Assembly: GCF_014649955.1 (NCBI RefSeq)
Contig: NZ_BMUA01000014.1
Location: 62,001-126,000, forward strand
DNA length: 64,000 nucleotides
From: Streptomyces violascens
GTDB lineage: Bacteria > Actinomycetota > Actinomycetes > Streptomycetales > Streptomycetaceae
Reading direction: 5' to 3'
The translations under genes were made by a program, and so were the position numbers. Below are positions 27,655 through 35,331 of this stretch, piece by piece. Below the pieces are notes generated by a model, which was given only the letters and a program-made list of their open reading frames with translations, made no database searches and had not been told where the DNA came from. How positions within the stretch are numbered: position 1 is the stretch's first letter; every line of letters starts with the position of its first letter.

Positions 27655-28581
27655 GTGAGCGGAAGCAGTGGCGGGGGTGCCGTTCGGGCCTTCTGGGGGC
27701 GGCTCGGGCTGCCGGGACTCGTCGACGTCCACACCCATTTCATGCCCGAGCGCGTGCTCGACAAGGTGTGGGAGTACTTCGACTCCGCCGGGGAGCTCGT
27801 CGGCGGGGTCGAGTGGCCCATCACCTACCGGGAGGAGGAGGCCGAGCGGGTGCGGCTGCTCCGGGAGGAGTTCGGGGTGCTCGCCTTCACCTCGATGATC
27901 TATCCCCACAAGGCTCGGATGGCCGAGTGGCTCAATGGGTGGAGTACGGGGTTCGCCGGACGGACTCCCGGCTGTCTTCACACCTCTACCTTTTTTGCCG
28001 AGCCCGGGGCCGCCGGATACGTTCGGGACGCCCTCGACTCCGGTGCTCGTGTCTTCAAGTCCCATGTGCAGGTGGGGAGTTACGACCCTGGGGACCCGCT
28101 GCTCGATCCCGTCTGGGGACTGCTCGCCGAGGCCGGCGTGCCGGTCGTCATCCACTGCGGGTCCGGGCCCGCGGCCGGGAAGTACACCGGGCCCGGCCCC
28201 GTCGGGCGGGTGCTCGCGCGGCACCCCCGGCTGCGGCTGATCGTCGCGCACATGGGGATGCCGGAGTACGCCGACTTCCTCGGCCTCGCCGACACGTACG
28301 GCTCGGTCATGCTCGACACGACCATGGCTTTCACCGACTTCAGCGAGCGCACCGCGCCCTTCCCCGTGAGCGAGCGGGGGCGGCTGATGGATCTGGGGGA
28401 GCGGATTCTCTTCGGGTCCGACTTCCCCAACATTCCGTACCCCTATCTCCATCAGCTGGAGGCCCTTGAGCGGCTCGGGCTCGGGGACGAGTGGCTTCGG
28501 GCCGTCTGTTACGGGAACGGGGCCCGCCTCTTCGGGCTGGCGGGCCGCACCCTGCCGGGCCCGGACCCGCTGCCCGGCTGA
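27655..28581 (+). CDS. Amidohydrolase family 2 (metal-dependent TIM-barrel hydrolase)
   Basis: The ~308-residue product has the metal motif VDVHTHFMP near the N-terminus, then KSHVQVG, VVIHCGSGP, LIVAHMGMPEY and FGSDFPNIPY. Together these give the His/His/His/Asp pattern of family 2 amidohydrolases or decarboxylases. The substrate is not predictable. I prefer GTG 27655, with GGAG 8 nt upstream and VSGSSGGGAVRAFWG directly before the conserved part; GTGs at 27646 and 27547 are alternatives. Confidence 0.85.
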   Translation: MSGSSGGGAVRAFWGRLGLPGLVDVHTHFMPERVLDKVWEYFDSAGELVGGVEWPITYREEEAERVRLLREEFGVLAFTSMIYPHKARMAEWLNGWSTGFAGRTPGCLHTSTFFAEPGAAGYVRDALDSGARVFKSHVQVGSYDPGDPLLDPVWGLLAEAGVPVVIHCGSGPAAGKYTGPGPVGRVLARHPRLRLIVAHMGMPEYADFLGLADTYGSVMLDTTMAFTDFSERTAPFPVSERGRLMDLGERILFGSDFPNIPYPYLHQLEALERLGLGDEWLRAVCYGNGARLFGLAGRTLPGPDPLPG

Positions 28582-28671
28582 GCACCCTGGGTTCTGGCCC
28601 CCGCCCACTTTCTCAGGCAAATCACAGGATCGGGCAAGGATGTTCTCACCGCCCGCTCACAGGGTGGGGCC

Positions 28672-29412
28672 ATGACCGTTACCTCCTCGCCCCAGGGGCG
28701 GACCGAAATGCTGCGGCCGGACGGCAGCCCCGTCCGAGTGCTCGTCGTGGACGACGAGGCACCGCTCAGCGAGCTGCTCTCCATGGCGCTGCGCTACGAG
28801 GGCTGGGACGTGCGCAGCGCCGGCGACGGGGCCGGGGCGGTGCGCGACGCCCGGGACTTCCGGCCCGACGCGGTGGTACTCGACATCATGCTGCCCGACA
28901 TGGACGGCCTCGCCGTCCTCGGGCGGCTGCGTCGCGAGCTCCCCGACGTGCCGGTGCTCTTCCTCACCGCCAAGGACTCCGTGGAGGACCGGATCGCCGG
29001 GCTCACGGCGGGCGGCGACGACTACGTGACCAAGCCGTTCAGCCTGGAGGAAGTCGTGGCCCGGCTCCGCGGGCTCATCCGCCGCTCGGGCACGGCCGCC
29101 CTGCGCAGCGAGTCCGTGCTGGCCGTCGGAGACCTCACGCTCGACGAGGACAGCCACGACGTGACCCGGGGCGGGGTCAACATCCACCTCACCGCGACCG
29201 AGTTCGAGCTGCTCCGCTTCCTCATGCGCAACCCGCGCCGGGTGCTCAGCAAGGCGCAGATCCTCGACCGGGTCTGGTCGTACGACTTCGGCGGCCAGGC
29301 CAACGTCGTCGAGCTGTACATCTCCTACCTGCGGCGGAAGATCGACGCCGGGCGCTCCCCGATGATCCACACGCGGCGCGGCGCGGGGTATCTGATCAAG
29401 CCCGGCGAGTAG
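28672..29412 (+). CDS. OmpR-family response regulator
   Basis: The 246-residue regulator has a receiver (VLVVDDEAPLSELLSMALR, phospho-Asp in VVLDIMLPDMDG, Lys in YVTKPF) and a winged-helix Trans_reg_C domain (LTATEFELLRFLMRNPRRVLSK, RRGAGYLIKP). It is followed after 6 bp by its kinase gene, so both form one unit; the glycosyltransferase genes downstream are candidates for control. An internal Met (MLRPDGS) is a possible later start. Confidence 0.95.
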   Translation: MTVTSSPQGRTEMLRPDGSPVRVLVVDDEAPLSELLSMALRYEGWDVRSAGDGAGAVRDARDFRPDAVVLDIMLPDMDGLAVLGRLRRELPDVPVLFLTAKDSVEDRIAGLTAGGDDYVTKPFSLEEVVARLRGLIRRSGTAALRSESVLAVGDLTLDEDSHDVTRGGVNIHLTATEFELLRFLMRNPRRVLSKAQILDRVWSYDFGGQANVVELYISYLRRKIDAGRSPMIHTRRGAGYLIKPGE

Positions 29413-29418
29413 CGGCGC

Positions 29419-30972
29419 GTGGGCAGGATCCGGGGCGGGTTCCGGCGGCCGTGGTCGCTCCGTACCCGGCTGGTCGTGTCGGCCGTGGCCCTGCTCGCGG
29501 TGGTCGGCGCGGTCATCGGCACGGTGACCGTGCTCGCCATGGGCGCCAACCTCCAGCGTCAGCTGGACGACCAGCTGCGGGCCGGGCTGCCCGTGCGGGG
29601 GCTCGGGTACGGCGGCCCGGGGCAGGTCAAGCCCGACGGCGACCGGCTCGACTTCATCGTGTCCAGGCCGGGGCAGCCGCTGCACACGGTCGGCGCGGGC
29701 GTGCTGCCCGGCGGGACGCGGCTGTCGGGGCTGCGGAGCACCCAGCCGGAACACGAGGGCGAGAGCCGCACCGGGCCGCTGTCCGACGGGCAGATCCGGG
29801 CCCTGGCCGCCGTCCCCAAGGACGGCCACGTGCACTCCGTCACGATCCCCGGCCTCGGTGACTACCGGGCCGTGTGGGATCCGGACCGCGCCTTCGTGCT
29901 CGGCTTCCCCACCGACCGGCTCGACGCCACCGTCAACACCCTTGTCCTGGTGGTCATTTGCGTGACCGCCGCCGGGCTCGTCGCCGCCGCGATAGCGGGC
30001 GCGGCCATCGTCGGGGTGGCCCTGCGGCCGCTGCGGCGGGTCGCCGCCACCGCGACCCGGGTGTCCGAACTCCCCCTGCACAGCGGGGAAGTCGCGCTGC
30101 ACGAACGTGTGCCGGGGGCCGAGGCGGATGCCCGCACGGAGGTCGGCCAGGTGGGCGCCGCGCTCAACCGGATGCTCGATCACGTCCACGAGGCGCTCAG
30201 CGCGCGGCAGGAGAGCGAGACGCGGGTGCGGCAGTTCGTCGCGGACGCCAGCCACGAGCTCAGGACCCCGCTCGCCTCCATCCGCGGTTACGCCGAGCTC
30301 ACCCGGCGCGGCCGCGAGGACGTCGGGCCCGACACCAGGCACTCGCTCGGCCGCATCGAGTCGGAGGCGGCCCGGATGACCGGGCTCGTCGAGGACCTGC
30401 TGCTGCTCGCCCGCCTCGATGCCGGACGCCCGCTCTCGTACGAGAGCACCGATCTCTCCGCGCTGGTCGTCGACGTGGTCGGGGACGCGCATGCCGCGGG
30501 CCAGGGCCACAAGTGGCTGCTCGAACTGCCCGGCGAGCCCGTCGCCGTACGCGGGGACCGGGAGCGGTTGCAGCAGGTCCTGGTCAATCTGCTCGCCAAC
30601 GCCCGTACGCACACCCCGCCCGGCACCACCGTCACCGCCCGGGTCGAGGTGCGCGGGCCCCGGGTCGTCGTCGAGATCGAGGACACCGGGCCCGGCATCC
30701 CGCCCGAGCTGCTCCCGCACGTCTTCGAACGGTTCGCCCGTGGTGACGCGTCCCGCTCCCGCAACGCCGGGTCCACCGGCCTCGGCCTCGCCATCGTGCA
30801 GGCCGTCGTCGCCGCGCACGGCGGGCGGGTGACGGTGCGAAGCGGTCCTGGGCGGACGGTGTTCGGGGTGGAGCTGCCGGGCGCGCCCGATGCCCAAAGC
30901 CCGCCGATCCACCCCGTGAAGGCCGAATCCCGCCTCTCACAGCCGGGCCACAGCCCGGCCACACAGGTGTGA
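29419..30972 (+). CDS. Sensor histidine kinase, HAMP-containing
   Basis: The 517-residue kinase has a first membrane segment (LVVSAVALLAVVGAVIGTVTVLAMG), an extracytoplasmic sensor region (~45-165) and a second segment (TLVLVVICVTAAGLVAAAIAGAAIVG). HAMP, HisKA (DASHELRTPLASIRGYAEL) and HATPase_c (LVNLLANARTHTPPG, DTGPGIP, STGLGLAIV) follow. All catalytic motifs are intact. It starts at GTG 29419 after the response regulator. The stimulus is unknown. Confidence 0.95.
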   Translation: MGRIRGGFRRPWSLRTRLVVSAVALLAVVGAVIGTVTVLAMGANLQRQLDDQLRAGLPVRGLGYGGPGQVKPDGDRLDFIVSRPGQPLHTVGAGVLPGGTRLSGLRSTQPEHEGESRTGPLSDGQIRALAAVPKDGHVHSVTIPGLGDYRAVWDPDRAFVLGFPTDRLDATVNTLVLVVICVTAAGLVAAAIAGAAIVGVALRPLRRVAATATRVSELPLHSGEVALHERVPGAEADARTEVGQVGAALNRMLDHVHEALSARQESETRVRQFVADASHELRTPLASIRGYAELTRRGREDVGPDTRHSLGRIESEAARMTGLVEDLLLLARLDAGRPLSYESTDLSALVVDVVGDAHAAGQGHKWLLELPGEPVAVRGDRERLQQVLVNLLANARTHTPPGTTVTARVEVRGPRVVVEIEDTGPGIPPELLPHVFERFARGDASRSRNAGSTGLGLAIVQAVVAAHGGRVTVRSGPGRTVFGVELPGAPDAQSPPIHPVKAESRLSQPGHSPATQV

Positions 30973-30997
30973 CAGCGGCCCTCGCGAGGGTCGCGGC

Positions 30998-32353
30998 ATG
31001 CGAACCGAACCCTCTGCCACGAGCGCCGCCGGTACGGCCCGTGCCGTGTGCTCCCCGAGCGCCGCGCCCGCGCCGCACGCGGCGAACCCGGCGCATCCGG
31101 TGGCCCTGCCGGCCCGCCGGCACCTGCCCGTCCAGCCGGCCGGCGCCCCCGTACTCGACGTGACGATCCCCGTCCACAACGAGGAGCAGGACCTGGAGCG
31201 GTGCGTGCGGCGGCTGCACGACCACCTCGCGCGGACCTTCCCGTACGGCTTCCGGATCACGGTCGCCGACAATGCGAGCACCGACTCGACTCCCTTGATT
31301 TCGGCGGGACTTGAGCGCGAGCTTCCCGAGGTGAGGGCCTTCCGCCTGGAGGAGAAGGGGCGCGGGCGGGCGCTGCGTACCGTGTGGTCGGCCTCGGACG
31401 CGCCCGTGCTCGCGTACATGGACGTGGACCTGTCCACCGATCTCAACGCGCTGCTTCCGCTGGTCGCGCCGCTGATCTCCGGGCATTCGGACCTCGCCAT
31501 CGGCTCGCGGCTCGCCCGGTCCTCGCGAGTGGTGCGCGGCGCCAAGCGGGAGTTCATCTCGCGTACGTACAACCTGATCCTGCGCGGCTCGCTCGCGGCG
31601 CGGTTCTCCGACGCGCAGTGCGGGTTCAAGGCGATCCGGCGCGATGTGGCGCAGCGGCTGCTGCCGATGGTCGAGGACACCGGGTGGTTCTTCGACACCG
31701 AGATGCTGGTGCTCGCCGAGCGGGCCGGGCTCAGGATCCACGAGGTGCCGGTGGACTGGGTCGACGACCCTGCCAGCACCGTGCACATCGCCAGGACGGC
31801 GATGGACGACCTCAAGGGGGTGTGGCGCGTCGGGCGGGCGCTGGCCGTCGGGGCGCTGCCGCTCGACCGGCTCTCGCGGCCGTTCGGCGACGACCCGAGG
31901 GACCGGCAGCTCAGCGGGGTGCCGGGCGGGCTCGCCCGTCAGCTCGTCGGTTTCTGCGTGATCGGCGCGCTCTCCACGCTCTTCTACCTTCTCCTGTACG
32001 CGCTCTCGCGCACCGCGATGGGTCCCCAACTCGCCAACGGGGCAGCCCTGTTGGTGTCGGCGGTCGCGAACACCTCGGCCAACCGGAGGCTCACCTTCGG
32101 GGTGCGCGGCCGGGACCGGGCGGTGCGCCACCAGGCGCAGGGCCTCGCGGTGTTCGCCATCGGCCTCGCGCTCACCAGCGGCTCGCTCGCGGCGCTGGAT
32201 GCGGCCAACCCGGACGCCGCGCACTCCACCGAGGTGGCCGTCCTGCTGGCCGCGAACCTCGCGGCGACGGTCCTGCGCTTCCTGCTGTTCCGCGCCTGGG
32301 TCTTCCCGGACCGCACCACTTCTCCCGATGAATCGAAGGGCGACGCGCGATGA
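30998..32353 (+). CDS. GT2 glycosyltransferase fused to a GtrA-like membrane domain
   Basis: The 451-residue product has an N-terminal DPM1-like GT2 domain (VTIPVHNEEQDLERCV, DNASTDST, AYMDVDLSTDLN with the DxD motif, SDAQCGFKAIRRD). A C-terminal GtrA-like domain has four membrane segments (from RQLVGFCVIGALSTLFYLLLYAL). Such fusions make and translocate a polyprenyl-phosphate sugar. The stop overlaps the GT39 start by ATGA, so the lipid-sugar is probably used by that enzyme. The first ~45 residues are Ala/Pro-rich. Confidence 0.9.
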   Translation: MRTEPSATSAAGTARAVCSPSAAPAPHAANPAHPVALPARRHLPVQPAGAPVLDVTIPVHNEEQDLERCVRRLHDHLARTFPYGFRITVADNASTDSTPLISAGLERELPEVRAFRLEEKGRGRALRTVWSASDAPVLAYMDVDLSTDLNALLPLVAPLISGHSDLAIGSRLARSSRVVRGAKREFISRTYNLILRGSLAARFSDAQCGFKAIRRDVAQRLLPMVEDTGWFFDTEMLVLAERAGLRIHEVPVDWVDDPASTVHIARTAMDDLKGVWRVGRALAVGALPLDRLSRPFGDDPRDRQLSGVPGGLARQLVGFCVIGALSTLFYLLLYALSRTAMGPQLANGAALLVSAVANTSANRRLTFGVRGRDRAVRHQAQGLAVFAIGLALTSGSLAALDAANPDAAHSTEVAVLLAANLAATVLRFLLFRAWVFPDRTTSPDESKGDAR

Positions 32354-34716
32354 CCACGACCTCCTCTCGGACCGATCCGCGCGAGGGGGTCGCGGCGGTC
32401 GGGCACCGGGCCGCCCGCAGCCGACTGTGGCGCGGCCGCCCCGACGACCCCGCCTGGGTGCGGCCCGCGCTCCTCGCGCTGCTCGCCGCCACCTTCGCCG
32501 CGTACCTGTGGAACCTCAGCGCCTCCGGGTACGCGAACTCCTTCTACTCGGCGGCCGTCCAGGCCGGCAGCCAGAGCTGGAAGGCCTTCTTCTTCGGCTC
32601 GCTCGACGCGGCGAACGCGATCACCGTCGACAAGCCCCCGGCCTCGCTGTGGCCGATGGCCCTGTCCGTACGCCTCTTCGGCCTCGGCTCCTGGCAGATC
32701 CTGCTGCCCGAGGTGCTGATGGGGGTGGGCACGGTCGCCGTCCTGTACGCGGCGGTGCGGCGCCGGTTCAGCCCGGCGGCGGGCCTCATCTCGGGCGCGG
32801 TACTGGCTCTGACCCCGGTCGCGGCGCTGATGTTCCGCTTCAACAACCCGGACGCGCTGCTCGCGCTCCTGATGACGGTCACGGTGTGCTGCGTGCTGCG
32901 TGCCCTTGAGGACGCCCGTACGAAGTGGCTGGTGTGGGCCGGGGTCGCGATCGGTTTCGCGTTCCTGACCAAGACCCTGCAGGCCTTCCTGGTCCTGCCG
33001 CCGCTGGCCGTCCTGTACGCGGTGTGCGCGCCCACGTCCATGCGCCGCCGGATCGGCCAACTCGCCCTGTCCGCCGGTGTGTTGGCGGTGTCGGGCGGCT
33101 GGTGGGTGGCCGCCGTGGAGCTGTGGCCCAAGTCGTCGCGCCCGTACATCGGCGGCTCGCAGCACAACTCCTTCCTTGAGCTCACCTTCGGCTACAACGG
33201 GCTCGGCCGCATCAACGGCGACGAGACGGGCAGCGTCGGCGGCGGCGCCGCGCGGGCGGGCGGCTTGGAACTTCCGGGCGCCATGCGTGCGGGGGGCGGT
33301 GTCGGAGGAGGCGGTGGCGGCTGGGGCGAGACGGGCCTCGGGCGCATGTTCAACTCCGAGATCGGCAGCCAGATCTCGTGGCTGCTTCCCGCGGCCCTGC
33401 TCCTGCTGATCGCGGGCCTCGTCGTCACCTGGAAGACCAGGGCCTGTCCGGCGGATCTGGTCGCCCGCAGTGCGGCTCAGTACTTCAGTGCTGGTGAGCG
33501 GGGGCCTGGTGCGTCCAGCTGCGAGGCGGAGGAGGGCGGCGACGCGATGGGGGTCCCCCCTGGTCGAGCGGAGTCGAGACCTTGGGGGAGTGGGCAACCG
33601 ACGACAACGCCGTGGGGGTCCCCCCTGGCCCATTGGGCCTTGGGGGAGGGCGTGCCAGGGCCGCGCGTCCCAGGCAAGATCCGCCGGACAGGCCCTGGGC
33701 GCACCGACACCGCGCGCGCCGCGTTCCTCGCCTGGGGCGGGGCGCTCCTGATGACCGCCGTGATCTTCAGCTTCATGGCGGGGATCTTCCACCAGTACTA
33801 CACGGTGGCCCTGGCCCCCTACATCGCGGCGCTCGTCGGCATGGGCGTCACGGTCCTGTGGGAGGAGCGCTGGCGTCTCTGGGCGGCTCTCGTGCTCGGG
33901 GTGACGATGGCGGCCACGGCCGTCTGGTCCTACGTACTGCTCGGACGCACCCCGGACTATCTGCCGTGGCTGCGCTGGGCGGTACTGACCGGTGGCCTGG
34001 CGGCGGCGCTGGGCCTCGCGCTCGCGGGCCGCCTGGACCGGAGGGCGGCGCTGGGGGCGGCCGGGCTCGGCCTCGCGGCCGCGCTGGCCGGCCCGGCGGC
34101 GTACGCGGTGAGCACGCTCGGCACCGGCCACACCGGCTCGATCGTGACGGCGGGTCCCGCCGGGGCGAGCGTGGGCGGGCCCGGGGGAGGCGGCGGGCGG
34201 ATGCGGTTCGGCGGGGGCGCGGGTGCTGGGCAGACCGGTGGGCAGAACGGCGGCCGGCCGGGCCCGGGCCAGGGCCCGGTTCAGGGCATGCCGGGTGGCG
34301 GCATGGGGCAGCAGCCCGGCGGTGCGCAGGGGGAGCGAGGCGGCATGGGCGGCGACATGGGCGGTCTGCTCGACGGCGCGAAGGTGAGCGCGGAGGCGGA
34401 GGCGCTCGTGGCGAAGGACGCGGACCGGTACACCTGGGCCGCGGCCGCGATCGGCTCGCAGAACGCCGCGAGCTACCAACTTGCCACGGGGAAGCCGGTG
34501 ATGGCGATCGGCGGGTTCAACGGCAGCGACCCGTCGCCGACGCTGGAGCAGTTCAAGAGGTACGTGGCCGAGGGGAAGGTCCACTACTTCATCGCCAGTG
34601 GCGGGGGAATGATGGGTGGCGGAGGGAGCGGGATCAGCAGCTGGGTGGAGTCGTCCTTCAAGAAGGTGACGGTGGGGACGGGGACGTTCTACGACCTGAC
34701 GGCGCGGGTGAGTTAG
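32350..34716 (+). CDS. GT39/ArnT-like membrane glycosyltransferase carrying an in-frame insertion
   Basis: The 788-residue multi-pass glycosyltransferase belongs to a common actinobacterial type (NSFYSAAVQAGSQSWKAFFF, TVDKPPASLW, a soluble Gly-rich loop, and C-terminal KPVMAIGGFNGSDPSPTLEQF). It should transfer a sugar from polyprenyl phosphate outside the membrane. Residues ~363-449 are alien: Pro/Gly-rich sequence between two membrane segments, encoded by a ~260-bp element with perfect inverted ends (33437-33698). Without it the chain would read WKT directly into RTDTARAAFLAWGG, as in typical relatives. Whether the protein still functions is unknown. A Gly/Met/Gln-rich loop (~615-680) is normal for the family. 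Confidence 0.88.
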   Translation: MTTTSSRTDPREGVAAVGHRAARSRLWRGRPDDPAWVRPALLALLAATFAAYLWNLSASGYANSFYSAAVQAGSQSWKAFFFGSLDAANAITVDKPPASLWPMALSVRLFGLGSWQILLPEVLMGVGTVAVLYAAVRRRFSPAAGLISGAVLALTPVAALMFRFNNPDALLALLMTVTVCCVLRALEDARTKWLVWAGVAIGFAFLTKTLQAFLVLPPLAVLYAVCAPTSMRRRIGQLALSAGVLAVSGGWWVAAVELWPKSSRPYIGGSQHNSFLELTFGYNGLGRINGDETGSVGGGAARAGGLELPGAMRAGGGVGGGGGGWGETGLGRMFNSEIGSQISWLLPAALLLLIAGLVVTWKTRACPADLVARSAAQYFSAGERGPGASSCEAEEGGDAMGVPPGRAESRPWGSGQPTTTPWGSPLAHWALGEGVPGPRVPGKIRRTGPGRTDTARAAFLAWGGALLMTAVIFSFMAGIFHQYYTVALAPYIAALVGMGVTVLWEERWRLWAALVLGVTMAATAVWSYVLLGRTPDYLPWLRWAVLTGGLAAALGLALAGRLDRRAALGAAGLGLAAALAGPAAYAVSTLGTGHTGSIVTAGPAGASVGGPGGGGGRMRFGGGAGAGQTGGQNGGRPGPGQGPVQGMPGGGMGQQPGGAQGERGGMGGDMGGLLDGAKVSAEAEALVAKDADRYTWAAAAIGSQNAASYQLATGKPVMAIGGFNGSDPSPTLEQFKRYVAEGKVHYFIASGGGMMGGGGSGISSWVESSFKKVTVGTGTFYDLTARVS
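33549..33590. repeat. GGGGGTCCCCC...TTGGGGGAG palindromic repeat
   Basis: Starts GGGGGTCCCCCC, has an inner GGTCGAGCGGAGTCGAGACC hairpin, and ends CTTGGGGGAG. One of at least five copies of this family in the window, located inside the MITE. Confidence 0.85.
33614..33648. repeat. GGGGGTCCCCC...TTGGGGGAG palindromic repeat (short form)
   Basis: GGGGGTCCCCCCTGGCCC, then GGGCCTTGGGGGAG. Second copy inside the MITE, with a shorter central hairpin. Confidence 0.85.
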
Positions 34717-34755
34717 GCGCTTCCGCGGGTGGTGGGGTTCGGTGCGGGCCGTCTG

Positions 34756-34807
34756 TGGCTGGTCGCACCCACGCGGCGGAGCCGCACGTGTCACAACCCC
34801 GCGCCCC
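34756..34807 (+). repeat. 52-bp direct repeat, copy 1
   Basis: Begins TGGCTGGTCGCACCCACGCG and ends CCCCGCGCCCCT. It is nearly identical to 34882-34933 (one A/G difference seen). It lies in the 615-bp gene-free gap between GT39 and the MFS gene. Confidence 0.85.
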
Positions 34808-34881
34808 TTGGCGGGTTGCGGTGCGGGCTTCCCCGGGGTGTGCCCCGTACCCCCGACTGCCGTCAGCCTGCGGACCGTGCG

Positions 34882-34933
34882 TGGCTGGTCGCGCCCACGC
34901 GGCGGAGCCGCACGTGTCACAACCCCGCGCCCC
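34882..34933 (+). repeat. 52-bp direct repeat, copy 2
   Basis: Second copy of the element at 34756-34807, offset 126 bp. It contains a CGGCGGAGCCGCACGTG core that is itself partly palindromic. Confidence 0.85.
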
Positions 34934-34972
34934 TGCCAGGGTTGCTGCTAGCACGATCGACCCTGGCAGGGG
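34930..34972. terminator. Hairpin downstream of the glycosyltransferase operon
   Basis: CCCCTGCCAGGGT (34930-34942) pairs with ACCCTGGCAGGGG (34960-34972) around a 17-nt loop. The perfect 13-bp stem is followed by a weak T-rich stretch. Confidence 0.75.
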
Positions 34973-34985
34973 GCATTTCTAGCCT

Positions 34986-35076
34986 GTCATGGGGTCCCCC
35001 CTGGCCCTTACGGCCTTGGGGGAGTTTGAGGGCGAGCGGCCTCAAGGCGCGATACGGGGTCTGGGGCGGAGCCCCA
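34986..35076 (+). repeat. Composite intergenic repeat, left copy
   Basis: GTCAT, then the GGGGTCCCCC...TTGGGGGAG palindrome (34991-35024), then TTTGAGGGCGAGC and a GGGGCGGAGCCCC hairpin. A clearly related copy in the same orientation is at 42255-42334. Confidence 0.7.
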
Positions 35077-35254
35077 GCGCAGCCTGGGGGGCTTCCCGGC
35101 GGACCGGGGTCGCATGCGCTGCGGGCGCGAGCGCAGGCTTCAGCGAGCCTGTTGCGGAGGGCAGTTGACGCGTTCGAGGGTTTGGACCGGCGCGCCTCGG
35201 CGCGGTGGTCTCCTCGCTCGGACACCCACCCGGTCCGCGTCGCCCATAAATCGC

Positions 35255-35315
35255 TTTACAGCGTAGAAGAAACTCCCTTACGGTGTACATCGCTCGCCCA
35301 CTTACACCGTATAAG
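35255..35315 (+). promoter_or_regulatory. MFS promoter with TetR-type half-sites
   Basis: Three related 10-mers occur: TTACAGCGTA (35256), TTACGGTGTA (35278, inverted sense) and TTACACCGTA (35302). The last two form an inverted repeat (TACGGTGTA/TACACCGTA, 15-bp spacer). TTTACA at 35255-35260 with TACGGT at 35279-35284 (18-bp spacer) is a plausible promoter. The TetR encoded downstream at 36954 is the likely ligand-responsive repressor. Confidence 0.6.
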
Positions 35316-35331
35316 GAGCCAGGGAGCCGCA

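Larger units (their letters stand above)
33437..33698. mobile_element. MITE-like element with perfect terminal inverted repeats inside the GT39 gene
   Basis: The ends are exact inverted copies: CCAGGGCCTGTCCGGCGG... (33437-33458) matches the reverse complement of 33677-33698 over 22 bp. The 262-bp interior has no transposase and contains two GGGGGTCCCCC-type palindromes. Translation stays open across it in the GT39 frame. No clear target duplication is visible. Confidence 0.8.

Noticed and set aside
34742..34951. Short plus-strand frame with two near-identical halves
   Set aside because: It is the 52-bp direct repeat read as protein (RGGAARVTTPRP twice); no start signal.
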